From contig JABBNX010000012.1 of NCBI GenBank assembly GCA_019352135.1, positions 1 through 43,156 on the forward strand: 43,156 nt of DNA. The letters run 5' to 3'. The notes beneath the pieces were generated by a model. That model was not told the DNA's origin and did not search any database. It worked only from the letters and a program-made list of their open reading frames with translations. The position numbers and the translations under genes are program-made. Shown piece after piece: positions 18,736-29,631 of the stretch (position 1 is the stretch's first letter; each line of letters starts with the position of its first letter). This DNA comes from Pseudomonadota bacterium. GTDB lineage: Bacteria > Desulfobacterota > Desulfuromonadia > Geobacterales > Pseudopelobacteraceae.

Positions 18736-21700
18736 ATGAAAACCAATAAACGACCAGTAAAACAGGGCCTCTACGATCCTCAATTCGAGCACGACGCGTG
18801 CGGCGTCGGCTTTGTTGCCAATATGAAAGGGAAAAAGTCCCACGAGATCGTCAGTCAGGCGCTTGAGGTACTCATAAACCTTGATCATCGCGGTGCTACC
18901 GGCAGCGAACCGAACACCGGGGACGGTGCCGGCCTTCTCATGCAGATGCCGGACAGCTTCCTCCGATCAGTTTGTTCGCCACTCGGCATTGAGCTCCCCG
19001 AGCCGTTCCATTATGGCGTCGGCATGGTGTTTACCTCTCCGAAGGCGACCGAGCGCAATGCCGCCCGGCATATTATGGAAAAGATCCTGGTCGAAGAAGG
19101 GGTAGAGTTGCTTGGGTGGCGTAACGTGCCCACCGACAACTCTTCACTGGGGAATACCGCCTGGGAAGGGGAGCCGATGGTGCGGCAGCTGTTCCTCAAG
19201 CGTCCGCTCGGCTGCATTGATGAACAGGATTTCGAGCGCAAACTATATATCATCAATCAGCGGGCAACCAACGAGATCCGGCGTGCCGACGTCGATGATC
19301 ATTGGTATGTCTGCAGCCTCTCGACGCGGACCATAATCTACAAGGGTATGCTCATGCCGGTGCAGGTAGACCAGTACTTCCCCGAACTGCGCGACCCTGC
19401 CATGGAAACCGCTATTGCACTGGTCCATTCGCGCTTCTCTACCAATACCTTTCCCAGCTGGGATCGTGCCCATCCCTATCATTATCTGGCCCATAACGGC
19501 GAGATCAACACTCTGCGCGGCAACGTCAACTGGATGAATGCACGCCAGAATCTTTTTGAAAGCAGTCTGTTCGGTGATGATATCAAGAAGGCCCTGCCGA
19601 TTATCAATGATAATGGTTCGGATTCTGCCATGTTTGACAACTGTCTGGAGCTGCTCGTCATGAGCGGTCGTTCGCTGCCGCACGCGGTCATGATGATGGT
19701 GCCTGAACCATGGGAAAACCACACTGGCATGAGCGACGAAAAGAGGGCGTTTTACGAATATCACTCCTGTCTTATGGAACCATGGGACGGTCCTGCCGCA
19801 ATCGCCTTTACCGATGGCCGTTGCATCGGGGCGGTTCTTGACCGCAACGGACTGCGACCTTCCAGGTATTACATAACAAATGACGATCTGGTTATCATGG
19901 CCTCTGAAGCCGGAGTTCTGCAGATTGAACCACGCCGTATCCTGAGCAAGGGCCGGCTCCAGCCGGGGCAGATGTTTCTGGTCGACACGGAGCAGGGGCG
20001 CATTATACCCGATGAGGAAATCAAGAAGGAGCTGGCAGCAGCCAATCCGTATCGCCAGTGGCTGGAACACCACCACGTAACCCTCGAAGAACTGCCGGCC
20101 GTACCTGATGCCCCGCTTCCGGATCATGCTGCCCTGATTCAGCGCCAGCAGGCTTTTGGCTATACGTATGAGGATCAGCGTGTTGTTCTGGGGCCGATGG
20201 CTCGTGACGGCATCCAGCCGCTCGGCTCCATGGGTACCGACACGCCGTTGGCAGTGCTCTCAAGCCAGAATCAGCTGCTGTACAATTATTTTAAACAATT
20301 ATTCGCCCAGGTTACCAACCCGCCTATTGACCCCATTCGTGAAGAAATTGTCACATCAACCTTCACGTTGATCGGCTCAGAGGGCAATATACTGGAGCCG
20401 ACAGCATCGAACGCCCGGAGGATCAAGCTTCAGCATCCGCTGCTGGGTAATCGGGAACTGGAAAAACTGCGCCAGATTGACCGCCCTGGGTTCAAATCCG
20501 CAACTCTCTCACTGCTTTTCCCCGCGACACGAGGTGCCAGCGCCATGGAGAAGGGGCTGGAGGCTCTCTTTGCTGCTGCCGATGTGGCGGTTGAGAGCGG
20601 GTGCAATATACTTATCCTCTCCGATCGTGGCGTAGATAAAGACAACGCCGCTCTTCCTGCGCTACTGGCGGTTTCCGGCCTTCACCACCATCTCGTCAAC
20701 AGCGGCACTCGCACGCTGGCTTCACTTGTCCTGGAGTCGGGGGAACCTCGCGAGGTCCATCATTTTGCTGTGCTGCTCGGCTATGGTGTCAATGCAATCA
20801 ACCCTTATCTGGCCTTTGAATCATTGGATGACATGATTTTGCAGGGGCTGCTGCCGGAACTCGACCACAAAACAGCGATCAAGAACTATATCAAGGCCTC
20901 CATCAAGGGAATTGTAAAGACTATGGCCAAGATGGGGATCTCCACTGTGCAGAGCTATCGAGGCGCGCAGATCTTTGAAGCGGTCGGCCTGCATCAATCC
21001 GTGATCGACCGTTATTTTGTCTGGACGCCGTCGCGTATCGGGGGGACTGATATTAACGGAATTGCCCGGGAATTGATGGAACGCCACGCCCGAGCTTATC
21101 CGGAGCGGGTTGCCCCCGAGGTGGCGCTTGCTCCTGGCGGAGTGTATCAATGGCGCAAGGATGGCGAAGAACATCAGTATAACCCGTTAACGATAACGTC
21201 GCTGCAGAAAGCGACCCGTAATGACGATTATCGCGAATTCAAGGTATTCTCTTCGTTGATCGACGAACAGAGTACACATCAGTACACACTGCGCGGCCTG
21301 CTTGAATTCAAGGACAATATGCCTTCAGTGCCGCTTGATGACGTCGAGCCGGTAGAAGAAATCATGAAACGATTCAAGACCGGCGCCATGTCCTACGGTT
21401 CGATCAGCAAGGAGGCCCACGAAGCGCTTGCGATTGCGATGAACCGCATCGGGGGAAGATCCAATACCGGCGAGGGGGGCGAGGACCCTGAGCGCTTTAC
21501 CTGGACCAACGAGCTGGGGGATTCAAAAAACAGCGCCATCAAGCAGGTTGCTTCCGGCCGTTTCGGTGTCACCAGCGATTACCTGACCAATGCCGGCGAG
21601 CTGCAGATCAAGATGGCTCAAGGGGCCAAGCCGGGCGAGGGGGGGGAACTGCCCGGCACCAAGGTTTATCCCTGGATTGCCAAGACTCGTCATACTACTC

Positions 21701-23316
21701 CGGGAGTCGGACTGGTGTCTCCACCACCGCACCACGATATCTATTCCATAGAGGATTTGGCCGAACTGATCCACGATCTGAAAAATGCCAACCGCCGTGC
21801 CCGCATCAGCGTCAAGCTCGTGTCTGAAGTCGGTGTCGGAACGATTGCCGCGGGTGTTGCCAAGGCCCATGCCGATGTCGTGCTGATCAGCGGCTATGAT
21901 GGCGGCACCGGTGCGTCACCGATCTCAAGTATCAAGCATGCCGGCCTTCCCTGGGAGCTCGGCCTGGCAGAAACGCACCAGACCCTGCTGCTGAACAACT
22001 TGCGCAGCCGGATCATTATTGAAGCTGACGGGCAGTTGAAGACCGGCCGCGATGTTGCCATTGCCGCCCTCCTGGGCGCCGAGGAATTCGGTTTTGCCAC
22101 TGCGCCGCTGGTGACTTTGGGATGCGTCATGATGCGCGTCTGCCACAGCAACACCTGCCCGACCGGGGTGGCGACCCAGGACCCGAAGCTGCGCAAGAAC
22201 TTCAGCGGCAAGCCGGAGTACGTTGTCAACTTCATGCGCTTTGTCGCCCAGGAACTGCGCGAAATCATGGCGCAACTCGGTTTCCGCACCTTGAATGAAA
22301 TGGTCGGCCGCTGTGATGTCCTTGAGTCCAATAAGGCTATTGAGCATTGGAAGGCACAGGGGCTCGATTTCTCCAACATTCTTTATCAGCCGAAAGTTGC
22401 CTTGAACGTTGGGCGCTACTGTACTGAGCAGCAGGATCACGGCCTGGAAAAATCGATCGATATGACCAGGCTGCTTGAACTCTGCCAGCCGGCAATCGAG
22501 CGGGGCGAAAAGGTTACCGCTGAACTGCCGATCACCAATGTCAATCGCGTTGTCGGGACCATCCTCGGCAATGAAATCACCCGCCATCATGGCGCTGCCG
22601 GGCTGCCGGACGATACGGTGACTCTTACCTTCAACGGCTCTGCAGGACAGAGTTTCGGCGCCTTCATACCACGAGGCGTAACTTTGAAATTATCCGGTGA
22701 TGCGAACGATTATCTGGGCAAAGGGATGAGCGGCGGTACAATTGCCGTTTATCCTCCGGAGGGTTCGACCTTCAGGGCCGAAGAAAATATCATCGCCGGA
22801 AATGTGGCTTTCTATGGGGCTACCAGCGGTACTGCCTTTATCCGCGGCATGGCTGGAGAACGGTTCTGCGTGCGCAACTCCGGCGTCAACGCAGTTGTTG
22901 AAGGTGTTGGTGATCATGGCTGTGAGTACATGACCGGCGGTACCGTCGTGATCCTTGGGCGGACCGGGCGGAACTTCGCAGCCGGCATGAGCGGCGGCAT
23001 AGCCTATGTCCTGGACGAGCAGGAGGATTTTGCCAGCCGGTGCAACACGGAAATGGTCGGTCTGGAACCGCTTGATGATGCCGATCGTGCAACGGTCAAA
23101 GCCATGATCGAAAAACATGCCGAATGCACCGGGAGTGCACATGCTGCGATGGTTCTGATTAACTGGGAGAGTTACCGGTCGCGCTTTGTAAAAGTGATGC
23201 CCATGGACTATAAACGGGTCCTCCAGGCGCTTGAGCGGGCTCAAGCCGCCGGTCTCAGCGGTGACGATGCACTGGCCGCCGCATTTGAGGAAAACTCGCA
23301 TATCTCCGGGCACTAA
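18736..23316 (+). CDS. gltB: Glutamate synthase large subunit GltB
   Basis: Makes glutamate from 2-oxoglutarate and glutamine-derived ammonia. The 1526-residue protein has the full bacterial layout. A short propeptide is followed by the Ntn amidotransferase domain, with Cys22 ([11 protein letters not shown]) as likely N-terminal nucleophile after processing. Then come the central domain, the FMN TIM-barrel domain and the C-terminal beta-helix ([30 protein letters not shown]). The 3Fe-4S cysteines are [15 protein letters not shown] (about residues 1130-1144). The ATG at 18736 has AAGG upstream; the frame extends to 18625 without homology. It is 75 bp upstream of gltD and preceded by a sigma-54-type promoter. 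Confidence 0.97.
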   Translation: MKTNKRPVKQGLYDPQFEHDACGVGFVANMKGKKSHEIVSQALEVLINLDHRGATGSEPNTGDGAGLLMQMPDSFLRSVCSPLGIELPEPFHYGVGMVFTSPKATERNAARHIMEKILVEEGVELLGWRNVPTDNSSLGNTAWEGEPMVRQLFLKRPLGCIDEQDFERKLYIINQRATNEIRRADVDDHWYVCSLSTRTIIYKGMLMPVQVDQYFPELRDPAMETAIALVHSRFSTNTFPSWDRAHPYHYLAHNGEINTLRGNVNWMNARQNLFESSLFGDDIKKALPIINDNGSDSAMFDNCLELLVMSGRSLPHAVMMMVPEPWENHTGMSDEKRAFYEYHSCLMEPWDGPAAIAFTDGRCIGAVLDRNGLRPSRYYITNDDLVIMASEAGVLQIEPRRILSKGRLQPGQMFLVDTEQGRIIPDEEIKKELAAANPYRQWLEHHHVTLEELPAVPDAPLPDHAALIQRQQAFGYTYEDQRVVLGPMARDGIQPLGSMGTDTPLAVLSSQNQLLYNYFKQLFAQVTNPPIDPIREEIVTSTFTLIGSEGNILEPTASNARRIKLQHPLLGNRELEKLRQIDRPGFKSATLSLLFPATRGASAMEKGLEALFAAADVAVESGCNILILSDRGVDKDNAALPALLAVSGLHHHLVNSGTRTLASLVLESGEPREVHHFAVLLGYGVNAINPYLAFESLDDMILQGLLPELDHKTAIKNYIKASIKGIVKTMAKMGISTVQSYRGAQIFEAVGLHQSVIDRYFVWTPSRIGGTDINGIARELMERHARAYPERVAPEVALAPGGVYQWRKDGEEHQYNPLTITSLQKATRNDDYREFKVFSSLIDEQSTHQYTLRGLLEFKDNMPSVPLDDVEPVEEIMKRFKTGAMSYGSISKEAHEALAIAMNRIGGRSNTGEGGEDPERFTWTNELGDSKNSAIKQVASGRFGVTSDYLTNAGELQIKMAQGAKPGEGGELPGTKVYPWIAKTRHTTPGVGLVSPPPHHDIYSIEDLAELIHDLKNANRRARISVKLVSEVGVGTIAAGVAKAHADVVLISGYDGGTGASPISSIKHAGLPWELGLAETHQTLLLNNLRSRIIIEADGQLKTGRDVAIAALLGAEEFGFATAPLVTLGCVMMRVCHSNTCPTGVATQDPKLRKNFSGKPEYVVNFMRFVAQELREIMAQLGFRTLNEMVGRCDVLESNKAIEHWKAQGLDFSNILYQPKVALNVGRYCTEQQDHGLEKSIDMTRLLELCQPAIERGEKVTAELPITNVNRVVGTILGNEITRHHGAAGLPDDTVTLTFNGSAGQSFGAFIPRGVTLKLSGDANDYLGKGMSGGTIAVYPPEGSTFRAEENIIAGNVAFYGATSGTAFIRGMAGERFCVRNSGVNAVVEGVGDHGCEYMTGGTVVILGRTGRNFAAGMSGGIAYVLDEQEDFASRCNTEMVGLEPLDDADRATVKAMIEKHAECTGSAHAAMVLINWESYRSRFVKVMPMDYKRVLQALERAQAAGLSGDDALAAAFEENSHISGH

Positions 23317-23391
23317 CTGAACTCTGGAAGACCGCTTAAAAGCGGGTTGCATTAATTATTACCGAGACGTTATTAAACAGGGAAAACGATT

Positions 23392-24873
23392 ATGGGAAAA
23401 CCAACTGGATTCATGGAATATATTCGCGAAGTGCCGGCTGACCGGGCACCATTGGAGCGTATAAACGACTGGAACGAATTCCATCTGCATATGCCGGACG
23501 AGGATTTGCGCACCCAGGGCGCACGCTGCATGGATTGTGGCGTGCCGTTCTGCCACAGCGGCGTATTGATCAGTGGTATGGCCAGCGGCTGTCCGGTCAA
23601 CAACCTGATACCCGAGTGGAATGACCTCGTCTATCGCAATCTGTGGAGCCAGGCGTTGGACAGGCTGCTCAAAACCAATAACTTTCCGGAGTTCACGGGG
23701 CGGGTCTGCCCGGCTCCCTGCGAGGGTTCCTGTACACTGGCAAGTATCGATCCGGCGGTCACCATAAAGAATATCGAGGTCAGCATAATTGAACGAGGCT
23801 TTGCAGAGGGGTGGGTTGTTCCGGTTCCTCCTGCAGCCTGCACCGGCAAAAAAGTGGCCGTTGTCGGCTCCGGTCCTGCGGGGCTCTCCGCCGCCGCCCA
23901 GCTCAACAAAGCCGGCCATAGTGTCACGGTATTCGAGCGTGCCGACCTGCCGGGTGGTCTGCTGATGTACGGTATCCCGAATATGAAGCTCGACAAGCGT
24001 CAGGTGTTATTGCGCCGCATCAAGCTGATGGAAGCAGAGGGAATTACTTTTGCCTGCAATACCGAAGTGGGGGGAAGTGAGTTTCCGGCGGCAAAATTGC
24101 GTGATGAATTTGATGCCGTCATTGTGACGACCGGTGCAACCCTGCCGCGCGATCTTTCGGTAGACGGCCGTGCCCTTAAGGGCGTTCATTTTGCCATGGA
24201 GTTTTTGACTGCCAACACGAAAGCCCTTCTGAGCGGAGGTGATGATTTCATCTCGGCCAAGGGGAAGGATGTTATTATCATCGGTGGCGGTGATACCGGG
24301 ACAGACTGCGTTGGCACGTCGCTCCGTCATGGCTGCAGCAGTGTCACCCAGCTGGAAATCATGCCTCGTTCTCCGGATGAGCGCGCCGCCGATAATCCCT
24401 GGCCGGAATGGCCAAAGACTCACAAGGTTGACTACGGGCAGGAAGAGGCCGCTGCTAAATACGGTTCTGACCCTCGGGCCTATCTGACAACCGCTACCGG
24501 ATTTGATAGTGACGAAAATGGCGCCGTCAAGGCGGTTCATACGGTTGAAGTCTCCTGGGAAAAGAACGATAAAGGGCAATTCGTGCCAAAACCGTTACCC
24601 GGTACCGAAAAGGTGCGTTCTGCTCAGCTGGTGCTGCTGGCTATGGGGTTTCTCGGTCCGGAGCAGCCACTGATTGACTCTTTTGGTCTGGAACAGGACC
24701 ATCGGAGCAATATCAAGGCCGAGTTTGAGAAGTACAGCACGAGCGTCCCTGGCATATTTGCTGCAGGGGATTGTCGCCGTGGGCAGAGCCTGGTCGTGTG
24801 GGCCTTCAACGAAGGGCGCGGCGCGGCCCGTGAATGTGATCGCTACCTGATGGGGAGCAGCGAACTGCCGTAA
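23392..24873 (+). CDS. gltD: Glutamate synthase small subunit GltD
   Basis: Supplies electrons from NAD(P)H through FAD and 4Fe-4S clusters to GltB. The 493-residue protein has an N-terminal Fe-S region with [10 protein letters not shown] (Cys46, 49, 54) and GCPVNN, then [12 protein letters not shown]. The FAD site is [15 protein letters not shown], the NAD(P)H site is [14 protein letters not shown], and the end contains [18 protein letters not shown]. Length is normal for the beta subunit. It follows gltB by 75 bp, which includes a weak 6-bp hairpin, and ends before a strong terminator. Confidence 0.97.
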   Translation: MGKPTGFMEYIREVPADRAPLERINDWNEFHLHMPDEDLRTQGARCMDCGVPFCHSGVLISGMASGCPVNNLIPEWNDLVYRNLWSQALDRLLKTNNFPEFTGRVCPAPCEGSCTLASIDPAVTIKNIEVSIIERGFAEGWVVPVPPAACTGKKVAVVGSGPAGLSAAAQLNKAGHSVTVFERADLPGGLLMYGIPNMKLDKRQVLLRRIKLMEAEGITFACNTEVGGSEFPAAKLRDEFDAVIVTTGATLPRDLSVDGRALKGVHFAMEFLTANTKALLSGGDDFISAKGKDVIIIGGGDTGTDCVGTSLRHGCSSVTQLEIMPRSPDERAADNPWPEWPKTHKVDYGQEEAAAKYGSDPRAYLTTATGFDSDENGAVKAVHTVEVSWEKNDKGQFVPKPLPGTEKVRSAQLVLLAMGFLGPEQPLIDSFGLEQDHRSNIKAEFEKYSTSVPGIFAAGDCRRGQSLVVWAFNEGRGAARECDRYLMGSSELP

Positions 24874-24926
24874 CTAATTGAATTCATATGGGCTGGTTTA
24901 TGTGAAATATGATTAATTGTGAGGCA

Positions 24927-24969
24927 GAGAGGCCCACCCGATGTCGTCGGGTGGGCCTCTCTTTTGTTT
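24927..24969 (+). terminator. Intrinsic terminator after gltD
   Basis: A 15-bp perfect stem (24927-24941 with 24947-24961) with a five-base loop is followed by a T-rich stretch. Confidence 0.92.
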
Positions 24970-25194
24970 TTAAAACCGAAGTCGGGAAAATAGTGGCCAA
25001 ATAAACAGCACGCTGTCTATATTTTAATCACGCTAAACAGATTTTGTTAAAGTATAATATCTTGCAACTTGTCTTGAATTTGAGGTAAGAGACGTCACGG
25101 CGGTTTATCGAGTGATAAAAAGTGATGAATTGCTGTTTTAATGCACAGGAACGCATGACAAGGTATTCTAAATAGCCGTGCAGGAGAGAGATTC
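24970..25194. other. AT-rich upstream region of the etf operon
   Basis: The gene-free gap from gltD to etfB is 321 bp; its left part is the gltD terminator. The rest is AT-rich and shows a perfect TATAAT at 25053-25058 on the plus strand, but no good -35 at 16-18 bp. The etfB promoter is therefore probably activator-dependent or was not recognised. No ORF is convincing. Confidence 0.4.
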
Positions 25195-26010
25195 ATGCTG
25201 ATAGTTGTCTGCATCAAACAGGTCCCGGACACGACCCAGGTTCAGATTGACCCGGTGACAAATACCCTGGTACGTGACGGTATTCCATTTATCGTCAACC
25301 CCTATGATACCCATGCCCTGGAAGAAGCGTTGCGCCTGAAAGACCGGTTCGGCTGCACGGTTGCCGCCATTTCCATGGGACCGCCGAACGCAGAGGCAAC
25401 ACTGAAAAAAGCCCTCGCTCTGGGGGCCGATCATGCCATACTGCTCTCTGATCGTGTCTTCGGCGGCGCCGACACGCTGGCGACCAGCAACGTTCTGGCC
25501 GCTGCAATACGCAAGCTGCATGCGGAAGTGGACGAGGTCGGCCTGGTGTTGTGCGGCAAGCAGACCATCGATGGCGATACTGCCCAGGTCGGCCCCGGCA
25601 TTGCAAGCCGCCTTGATTATCGCCAATTGACGCTGGTGGATAAAATTGTTGACCTGGATTTTACTGCAAAAAAAATCCGTGTCAGTCGCAAGCTGGAGGG
25701 GCGTCACGAGATTGTAGAAGCACCACTGCCGGCTATGTTAACGGTCGTCCGTGAATTGAACCGGCCGCGCTATCCCAAGGTGCAGATGCGACTGGCTGCC
25801 GCTGAAGCGGTCGTTGAAGTGTGGAATAATAAAACACTGCAGTTGGATGAACAGAAAATCGGCTTGAAAGGTTCTCCTACCTGGGTCTCCAAAATCTTTT
25901 CCCCGGATCGCATTAAAGGAGAAATCCTCGGTGACGGCTACGCCGACCCTGCCGGAGCTGCAGCATTACTGATAGACAAACTAATGGCGAAGGACATGTT
26001 ACCATTATGA
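25195..26010 (+). CDS. etfB: Electron transfer flavoprotein beta subunit
   Basis: Beta subunit of the heterodimeric ETF that takes electrons from acyl-CoA dehydrogenases. The 271-residue protein starts MLIVVCIKQVPDTTQVQID. It contains NPYDTHALEEALRLKD, the nucleotide-binding stretch GPPNAEATLKKALALGADHA, CGKQTIDGDTAQVGPGIA (which contacts the alpha subunit and AMP or FAD) and the family signature VVRELNRPRYP. GGAGAG precedes the ATG. The stop overlaps the etfA start as ATGA, so the two are translationally coupled. Classical or bifurcating mode cannot be settled from this subunit alone. Confidence 0.95.
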   Translation: MLIVVCIKQVPDTTQVQIDPVTNTLVRDGIPFIVNPYDTHALEEALRLKDRFGCTVAAISMGPPNAEATLKKALALGADHAILLSDRVFGGADTLATSNVLAAAIRKLHAEVDEVGLVLCGKQTIDGDTAQVGPGIASRLDYRQLTLVDKIVDLDFTAKKIRVSRKLEGRHEIVEAPLPAMLTVVRELNRPRYPKVQMRLAAAEAVVEVWNNKTLQLDEQKIGLKGSPTWVSKIFSPDRIKGEILGDGYADPAGAAALLIDKLMAKDMLPL

Positions 26011-27335
26011 GCGATCCACAACCACAACCAAAACCAAAGAAGCCGCGCGGCACGGCCCGCCTGATTGACGGAAAGTGTATTGCCTGCGGCGCCCGCTGCC
26101 AGAGCGTCTGCCCGGTTAACTGCGTTGAAATGACCGACAGCGGCGAACCGATCATCGAAACAGCCAAATGCATCGGCTGCCAAAAGTGCGTCAAGATCTG
26201 TCCGGCAGCCGCCCTGGAGATGTTCTACACACCCGAAGAGAAAAAGATCCTCGAACAGTTGGCCGGCGGCGCCGCTCCCGTCGAAGAAGAAATCGACCCG
26301 GAAGCTGCCGCTATTGCCGCGAAACTGGCCGCTTACCGTGATGTCTGGGTGTTTGTCGAACAGACCGAGGGTGAACCTGCCAAGGTCTCCTGGGAGCTTC
26401 TGGGGGTCGGAGCCGGCCTGGCCCGCAGCCTCGGTGTGGAGCTCTGTGCGCTTGTTATCGGCGAGAATGTCGAGCATCTCTGCATGGAAACGTTTGCGTA
26501 CGGCGCGACCAAAGCTTACCTGCTTGATGCTCCGGTCTATTACCACTACCGTACCGAAGCATACGTGGAGGGCTGTTGCCATCTGATCGAGAAATATAAG
26601 CCGGAGATCATCCTGATGGGAGCAACCGGCATGGGGCGCGATCTGGCAGGTGCGATCGCCACCAGGGTCGGCACCGGGCTGACCGCCGACTGTACCGGGT
26701 TGGCCATAGACGATAAACGCAACCTGATGCAAACCCGCCCCGCTTTTGGCGGTAACATCATGGCAACCATCATGTGCGATAAATTTCGCCCCCAGATGTC
26801 CACCGTGCGGCCCAATGTCATGCCGATGCCGGAGCACAGGGCGGGAACAACGGGAATAATCATTCGCGACCCGTTTACCGTACCTGAAGAAAGCGTTCTC
26901 ACCAAGGTCATCGAGATCATCCGCGATTCGCACAGCAAGGGTGCCGTTGATATCACCGGCGCCGAGTTTATCATCTCCGGCGGGCGCGGTATGATGGCCC
27001 CTGAAAACTTTGCCATGCTTCAGGAGCTTGCGGATGAGCTGGGCGGCGTGGTCGGCGCTTCCCGCAGTGCCGTGGATGCCGGCTGGATGCCGGGTGATCG
27101 CCAGGTCGGCCAGACCGGTAAAACCGTACGCCCAAAAATCTATATCGCCTGCGGAATTTCCGGGGCTATCCAGCATTTGGTCGGCATGCAGGATTCCGAC
27201 ATGGTGATCGCCATAAACCGTGATAGTGCCGCCCCGATCTTCGAGGTTGCCACCTACGGCATCGTTGGCGACCTGTTCCAGATTGTCCCGGCGATTACAG
27301 CCAAGATAAGAGAACTTAAAGCCGCTAACCAATAA
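26007..27335 (+). CDS. etfA: Electron transfer flavoprotein alpha subunit with N-terminal ferredoxin-like domain
   Basis: FAD-binding alpha subunit, 442 residues, about 120 longer than the standard ~320 because of an N-terminal domain with two Cys clusters (residues ~18-72). The second cluster is canonical, CIGCQKCVKICP. The first reads CIACGARCQSVCP, with one extra residue between its second and third Cys. After a linker comes the alpha domain (VSWELLGVGAGLARSL) and the C-terminal FAD domain with GGRGMMAPENF, GASRSAVDAGW, GQTGKTVRPKIYIACGISG and IAINRD. The ferredoxin-like part should add Fe-S clusters to the electron path. It is followed after 41 bp by the membrane oxidoreductase. Confidence 0.95.
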   Translation: MSDPQPQPKPKKPRGTARLIDGKCIACGARCQSVCPVNCVEMTDSGEPIIETAKCIGCQKCVKICPAAALEMFYTPEEKKILEQLAGGAAPVEEEIDPEAAAIAAKLAAYRDVWVFVEQTEGEPAKVSWELLGVGAGLARSLGVELCALVIGENVEHLCMETFAYGATKAYLLDAPVYYHYRTEAYVEGCCHLIEKYKPEIILMGATGMGRDLAGAIATRVGTGLTADCTGLAIDDKRNLMQTRPAFGGNIMATIMCDKFRPQMSTVRPNVMPMPEHRAGTTGIIIRDPFTVPEESVLTKVIEIIRDSHSKGAVDITGAEFIISGGRGMMAPENFAMLQELADELGGVVGASRSAVDAGWMPGDRQVGQTGKTVRPKIYIACGISGAIQHLVGMQDSDMVIAINRDSAAPIFEVATYGIVGDLFQIVPAITAKIRELKAANQ

Positions 27336-27376
27336 GATATTCAAATAAGAGAGCAACAGACTTTTCTGAGGTCCAT

Positions 27377-29374
27377 ATGACACCAAATCCATTTATATTC
27401 GCTCCGCTTCTGCTCGCTTCCCTGGCCATATTCGCCTGGGGGTGCTGGAAACGCCTCAGTCTGATTTCACTTGGTCAGCCGGAAGAGCGCTTTGACAACA
27501 TAGGGACCCGCGTCGGCGACATGCTGCGGTACGCTTTCGGTCAGAAACGGGTGCTTGCAAAACCGTTCGGTTTCAACCATTTCATCATCTTCTGGTCGTT
27601 TCTGATCCTTATGATTGCAAACACCGAATTCATCCTTAACGGCCTTTTTCCCCATACGATCAAGCTGGTCAGACTTCCCTTTGAACTCTATGTGCCGCTC
27701 GCCTTCATGATCGATATCGCTTCATTGCTCGCCCTGACAGCCGTGACGGTGGCGGCTCTGAGACGGGTTTTTGCTCCACCATACCCGGAGGCCCGTACCC
27801 TGGACGCATTTTTTATCCTGGGAATGATTGCGACGTTGATGCTTGCTTCATTTACCCTCAACGCCTCGGACCTGGCGGCATATATGTTTCATTCCGGGGC
27901 GGACCCGGTGTCATTTCTTGCTACCGCGCGCAAGATTATGCCGGTGTCGGCTCTTTTGGCAGGCCAGCTGCCGCCGCTGCAGCTGGAGACCATCCATGCC
28001 GCTGCCTGGTGGGCCCATGCCATTGCGCTCCTGACCTTTATCTGCTATCTGCCGATCAGCAAGCATATGCACATTCTGACCGCCATCCCGAATTGCTTCT
28101 TGCACCGGCTGGAAAAGCCGAACACCCAGCCGAGAGAAGTATTCACGGTTGGAAACAGGTTTGGTGTCGGCAGCGTTGATCGCTACAGCTGGAAAGATCT
28201 GCTCGACTCCTTTACCTGTACTGAGTGCGGCCGCTGCCAGAACGTTTGTCCGGCCAGCATCACCGGCAAACCGCTCAACCCGCGCGCGGTGATACATGAT
28301 ATCAAGGTTAATCTGCTGGAGAACGGCGCCGCTCTCAAAAAAGGTGCTGCTCCCCAGACACCCCTGATAGGTGAGGCAGGCGAAGGGAGCGTATCTGCGG
28401 AATCAATCTGGGCCTGCACCACCTGCGGAGCATGTATGGAAGCATGCCCGGTCTTGATCGAGCACATGCCGAAAATTATCCAGCTTCGGCGTCATCTGGT
28501 CGAGACGGAGGTGGAATTTCCCGAAGAATTGCTGAACCTGTTTGAAAATATGGAGGGACGCAGCAATCCATGGGGAATTGCCCCCTCAGAACGGACGAAA
28601 TGGTGCAGCCAGCTTGATGTCAAACCATTCGACCGGGATACAACGGAATACCTGTTCTATGTCGGATGTGCCGGTTCGTTCGATTCACGCAACAAGCACG
28701 TCAGCGTGGCAATGGCACAGCTGCTGGATAAGGCCGGGATCTCGTGGGGAACCCTCGGTAAGGATGAAAAATGCTGCGGTGACAGTGTGCGCAGGTTGGG
28801 GAACGAATACGTTTTTGATAAGATGGCCAAGGAGAATGTCGCGACGTTCATCGAGCGTGGAGTGAAAAAAGTAATTACGCAATGTCCTCACTGTTTTACG
28901 ACTCTGAAAAATGATTATCGCCAGTACGGCCTCGAACTGGAAGTCATTCACCATAGCCAATTGCTGCGCAATCTGGTTCAGGATGGGCGCCTTGTCCTTG
29001 ATAAGACGACAGAGGAAATGGGAGTAACTGTCTTTCATGACTCCTGCTATCTGGGACGGCATAACGACGTGTACGATGCCCCTCGCGCAGTCATTGAAGC
29101 CGCTACCGGGGTGGCTCCGGCTGAAATGGAGCGCAACCGGAACAATGCTTTCTGCTGCGGTGCCGGTGGCGGCAGGATGTGGATGGAGGAACATGTCGGC
29201 GAGCGCATCAACCTCACGCGGGTTAGCGAAGCGCTGGAGCAAAAGCCCGATACGATATGTGTTGCCTGCCCCTACTGTATGACCATGTTTGAAGACGGTC
29301 TCAAGGACGTCAAGGCCGACAACGTCAAGGTACGGGACGTGGCTGAGGTTATGGCTGAAGCGCTGTTCCGCTGA
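27377..29374 (+). CDS. Membrane Fe-S oxidoreductase with CCG domains (ETF:quinone oxidoreductase type)
   Basis: Likely passes electrons from EtfAB to menaquinone. The 665-residue protein has an N-terminal NarI-like membrane part with five hydrophobic segments. These lie at about residues 4-24, 56-78, 94-122, 135-160 and 208-235, and histidines in them could hold b-type heme. Next come two 4Fe-4S motifs, CTECGRCQNVCP and CTTCGACMEACP. Two heterodisulfide-reductase-like CCG domains follow, with DEKCCGD and AFCCGAGGGRMWMEE. This is the layout of the ETF:menaquinone oxidoreductase (EMO) described in anaerobic fatty- and aromatic-acid degraders. Position right after etfBA supports it; direct evidence is lacking. 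Confidence 0.88.
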   Translation: MTPNPFIFAPLLLASLAIFAWGCWKRLSLISLGQPEERFDNIGTRVGDMLRYAFGQKRVLAKPFGFNHFIIFWSFLILMIANTEFILNGLFPHTIKLVRLPFELYVPLAFMIDIASLLALTAVTVAALRRVFAPPYPEARTLDAFFILGMIATLMLASFTLNASDLAAYMFHSGADPVSFLATARKIMPVSALLAGQLPPLQLETIHAAAWWAHAIALLTFICYLPISKHMHILTAIPNCFLHRLEKPNTQPREVFTVGNRFGVGSVDRYSWKDLLDSFTCTECGRCQNVCPASITGKPLNPRAVIHDIKVNLLENGAALKKGAAPQTPLIGEAGEGSVSAESIWACTTCGACMEACPVLIEHMPKIIQLRRHLVETEVEFPEELLNLFENMEGRSNPWGIAPSERTKWCSQLDVKPFDRDTTEYLFYVGCAGSFDSRNKHVSVAMAQLLDKAGISWGTLGKDEKCCGDSVRRLGNEYVFDKMAKENVATFIERGVKKVITQCPHCFTTLKNDYRQYGLELEVIHHSQLLRNLVQDGRLVLDKTTEEMGVTVFHDSCYLGRHNDVYDAPRAVIEAATGVAPAEMERNRNNAFCCGAGGGRMWMEEHVGERINLTRVSEALEQKPDTICVACPYCMTMFEDGLKDVKADNVKVRDVAEVMAEALFR

Positions 29375-29415
29375 GAGAACCCCGTTTGTAATAACATTCC
29401 TGCCTGAAGCAAAAT

Positions 29416-29460
29416 CACTGAAACCGGATTCCACACTATAAGAGGAATCCGGTTTCAGTG
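29416..29460. repeat. 17-bp perfect inverted repeat downstream of the membrane oxidoreductase gene
   Basis: Arms 29416-29432 and 29444-29460 are exact reverse complements with an 11-base loop. No T-tract follows on the plus strand, so it is not a standard terminator. It could be a 3' stability hairpin or a small dispersed repeat. Confidence 0.85.
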
Positions 29461-29539
29461 CCTCTGGAAGCCATCTGCTTTTCCTCTGTTGCAATAACCC
29501 CGGCAATTTATCTTCATTATCAACCGATATGTAACAATT

Positions 29540-29549
29540 CTGTATACAG
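29540..29549. promoter_or_regulatory. Candidate operator (10-bp palindrome) upstream of pckG
   Basis: CTGTATACAG is a perfect palindrome about 83 bp before the pckG start, in an AT-rich leader. Only the symmetry is seen; no regulator is assigned. Confidence 0.25.
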
Positions 29550-29631
29550 TCTGACATAAGTACTTTTTTTTTAGTCATCATTATGTTATTTAATCAAAAC
29601 TAAATTTTAATACCTCAACTGGGGAGGCGGC

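Noticed and set aside
19243-20127. Long open frame antisense to gltB
   Set aside because: Shadow of a strongly biased coding sequence; no ribosome binding site or domain. The same holds for the long antisense frame over etfA (25938-27392).
23332-23345. Hairpin between gltB and gltD
   Set aside because: The stem is only six bases with no T-run. It is too weak to call a terminator or attenuator.
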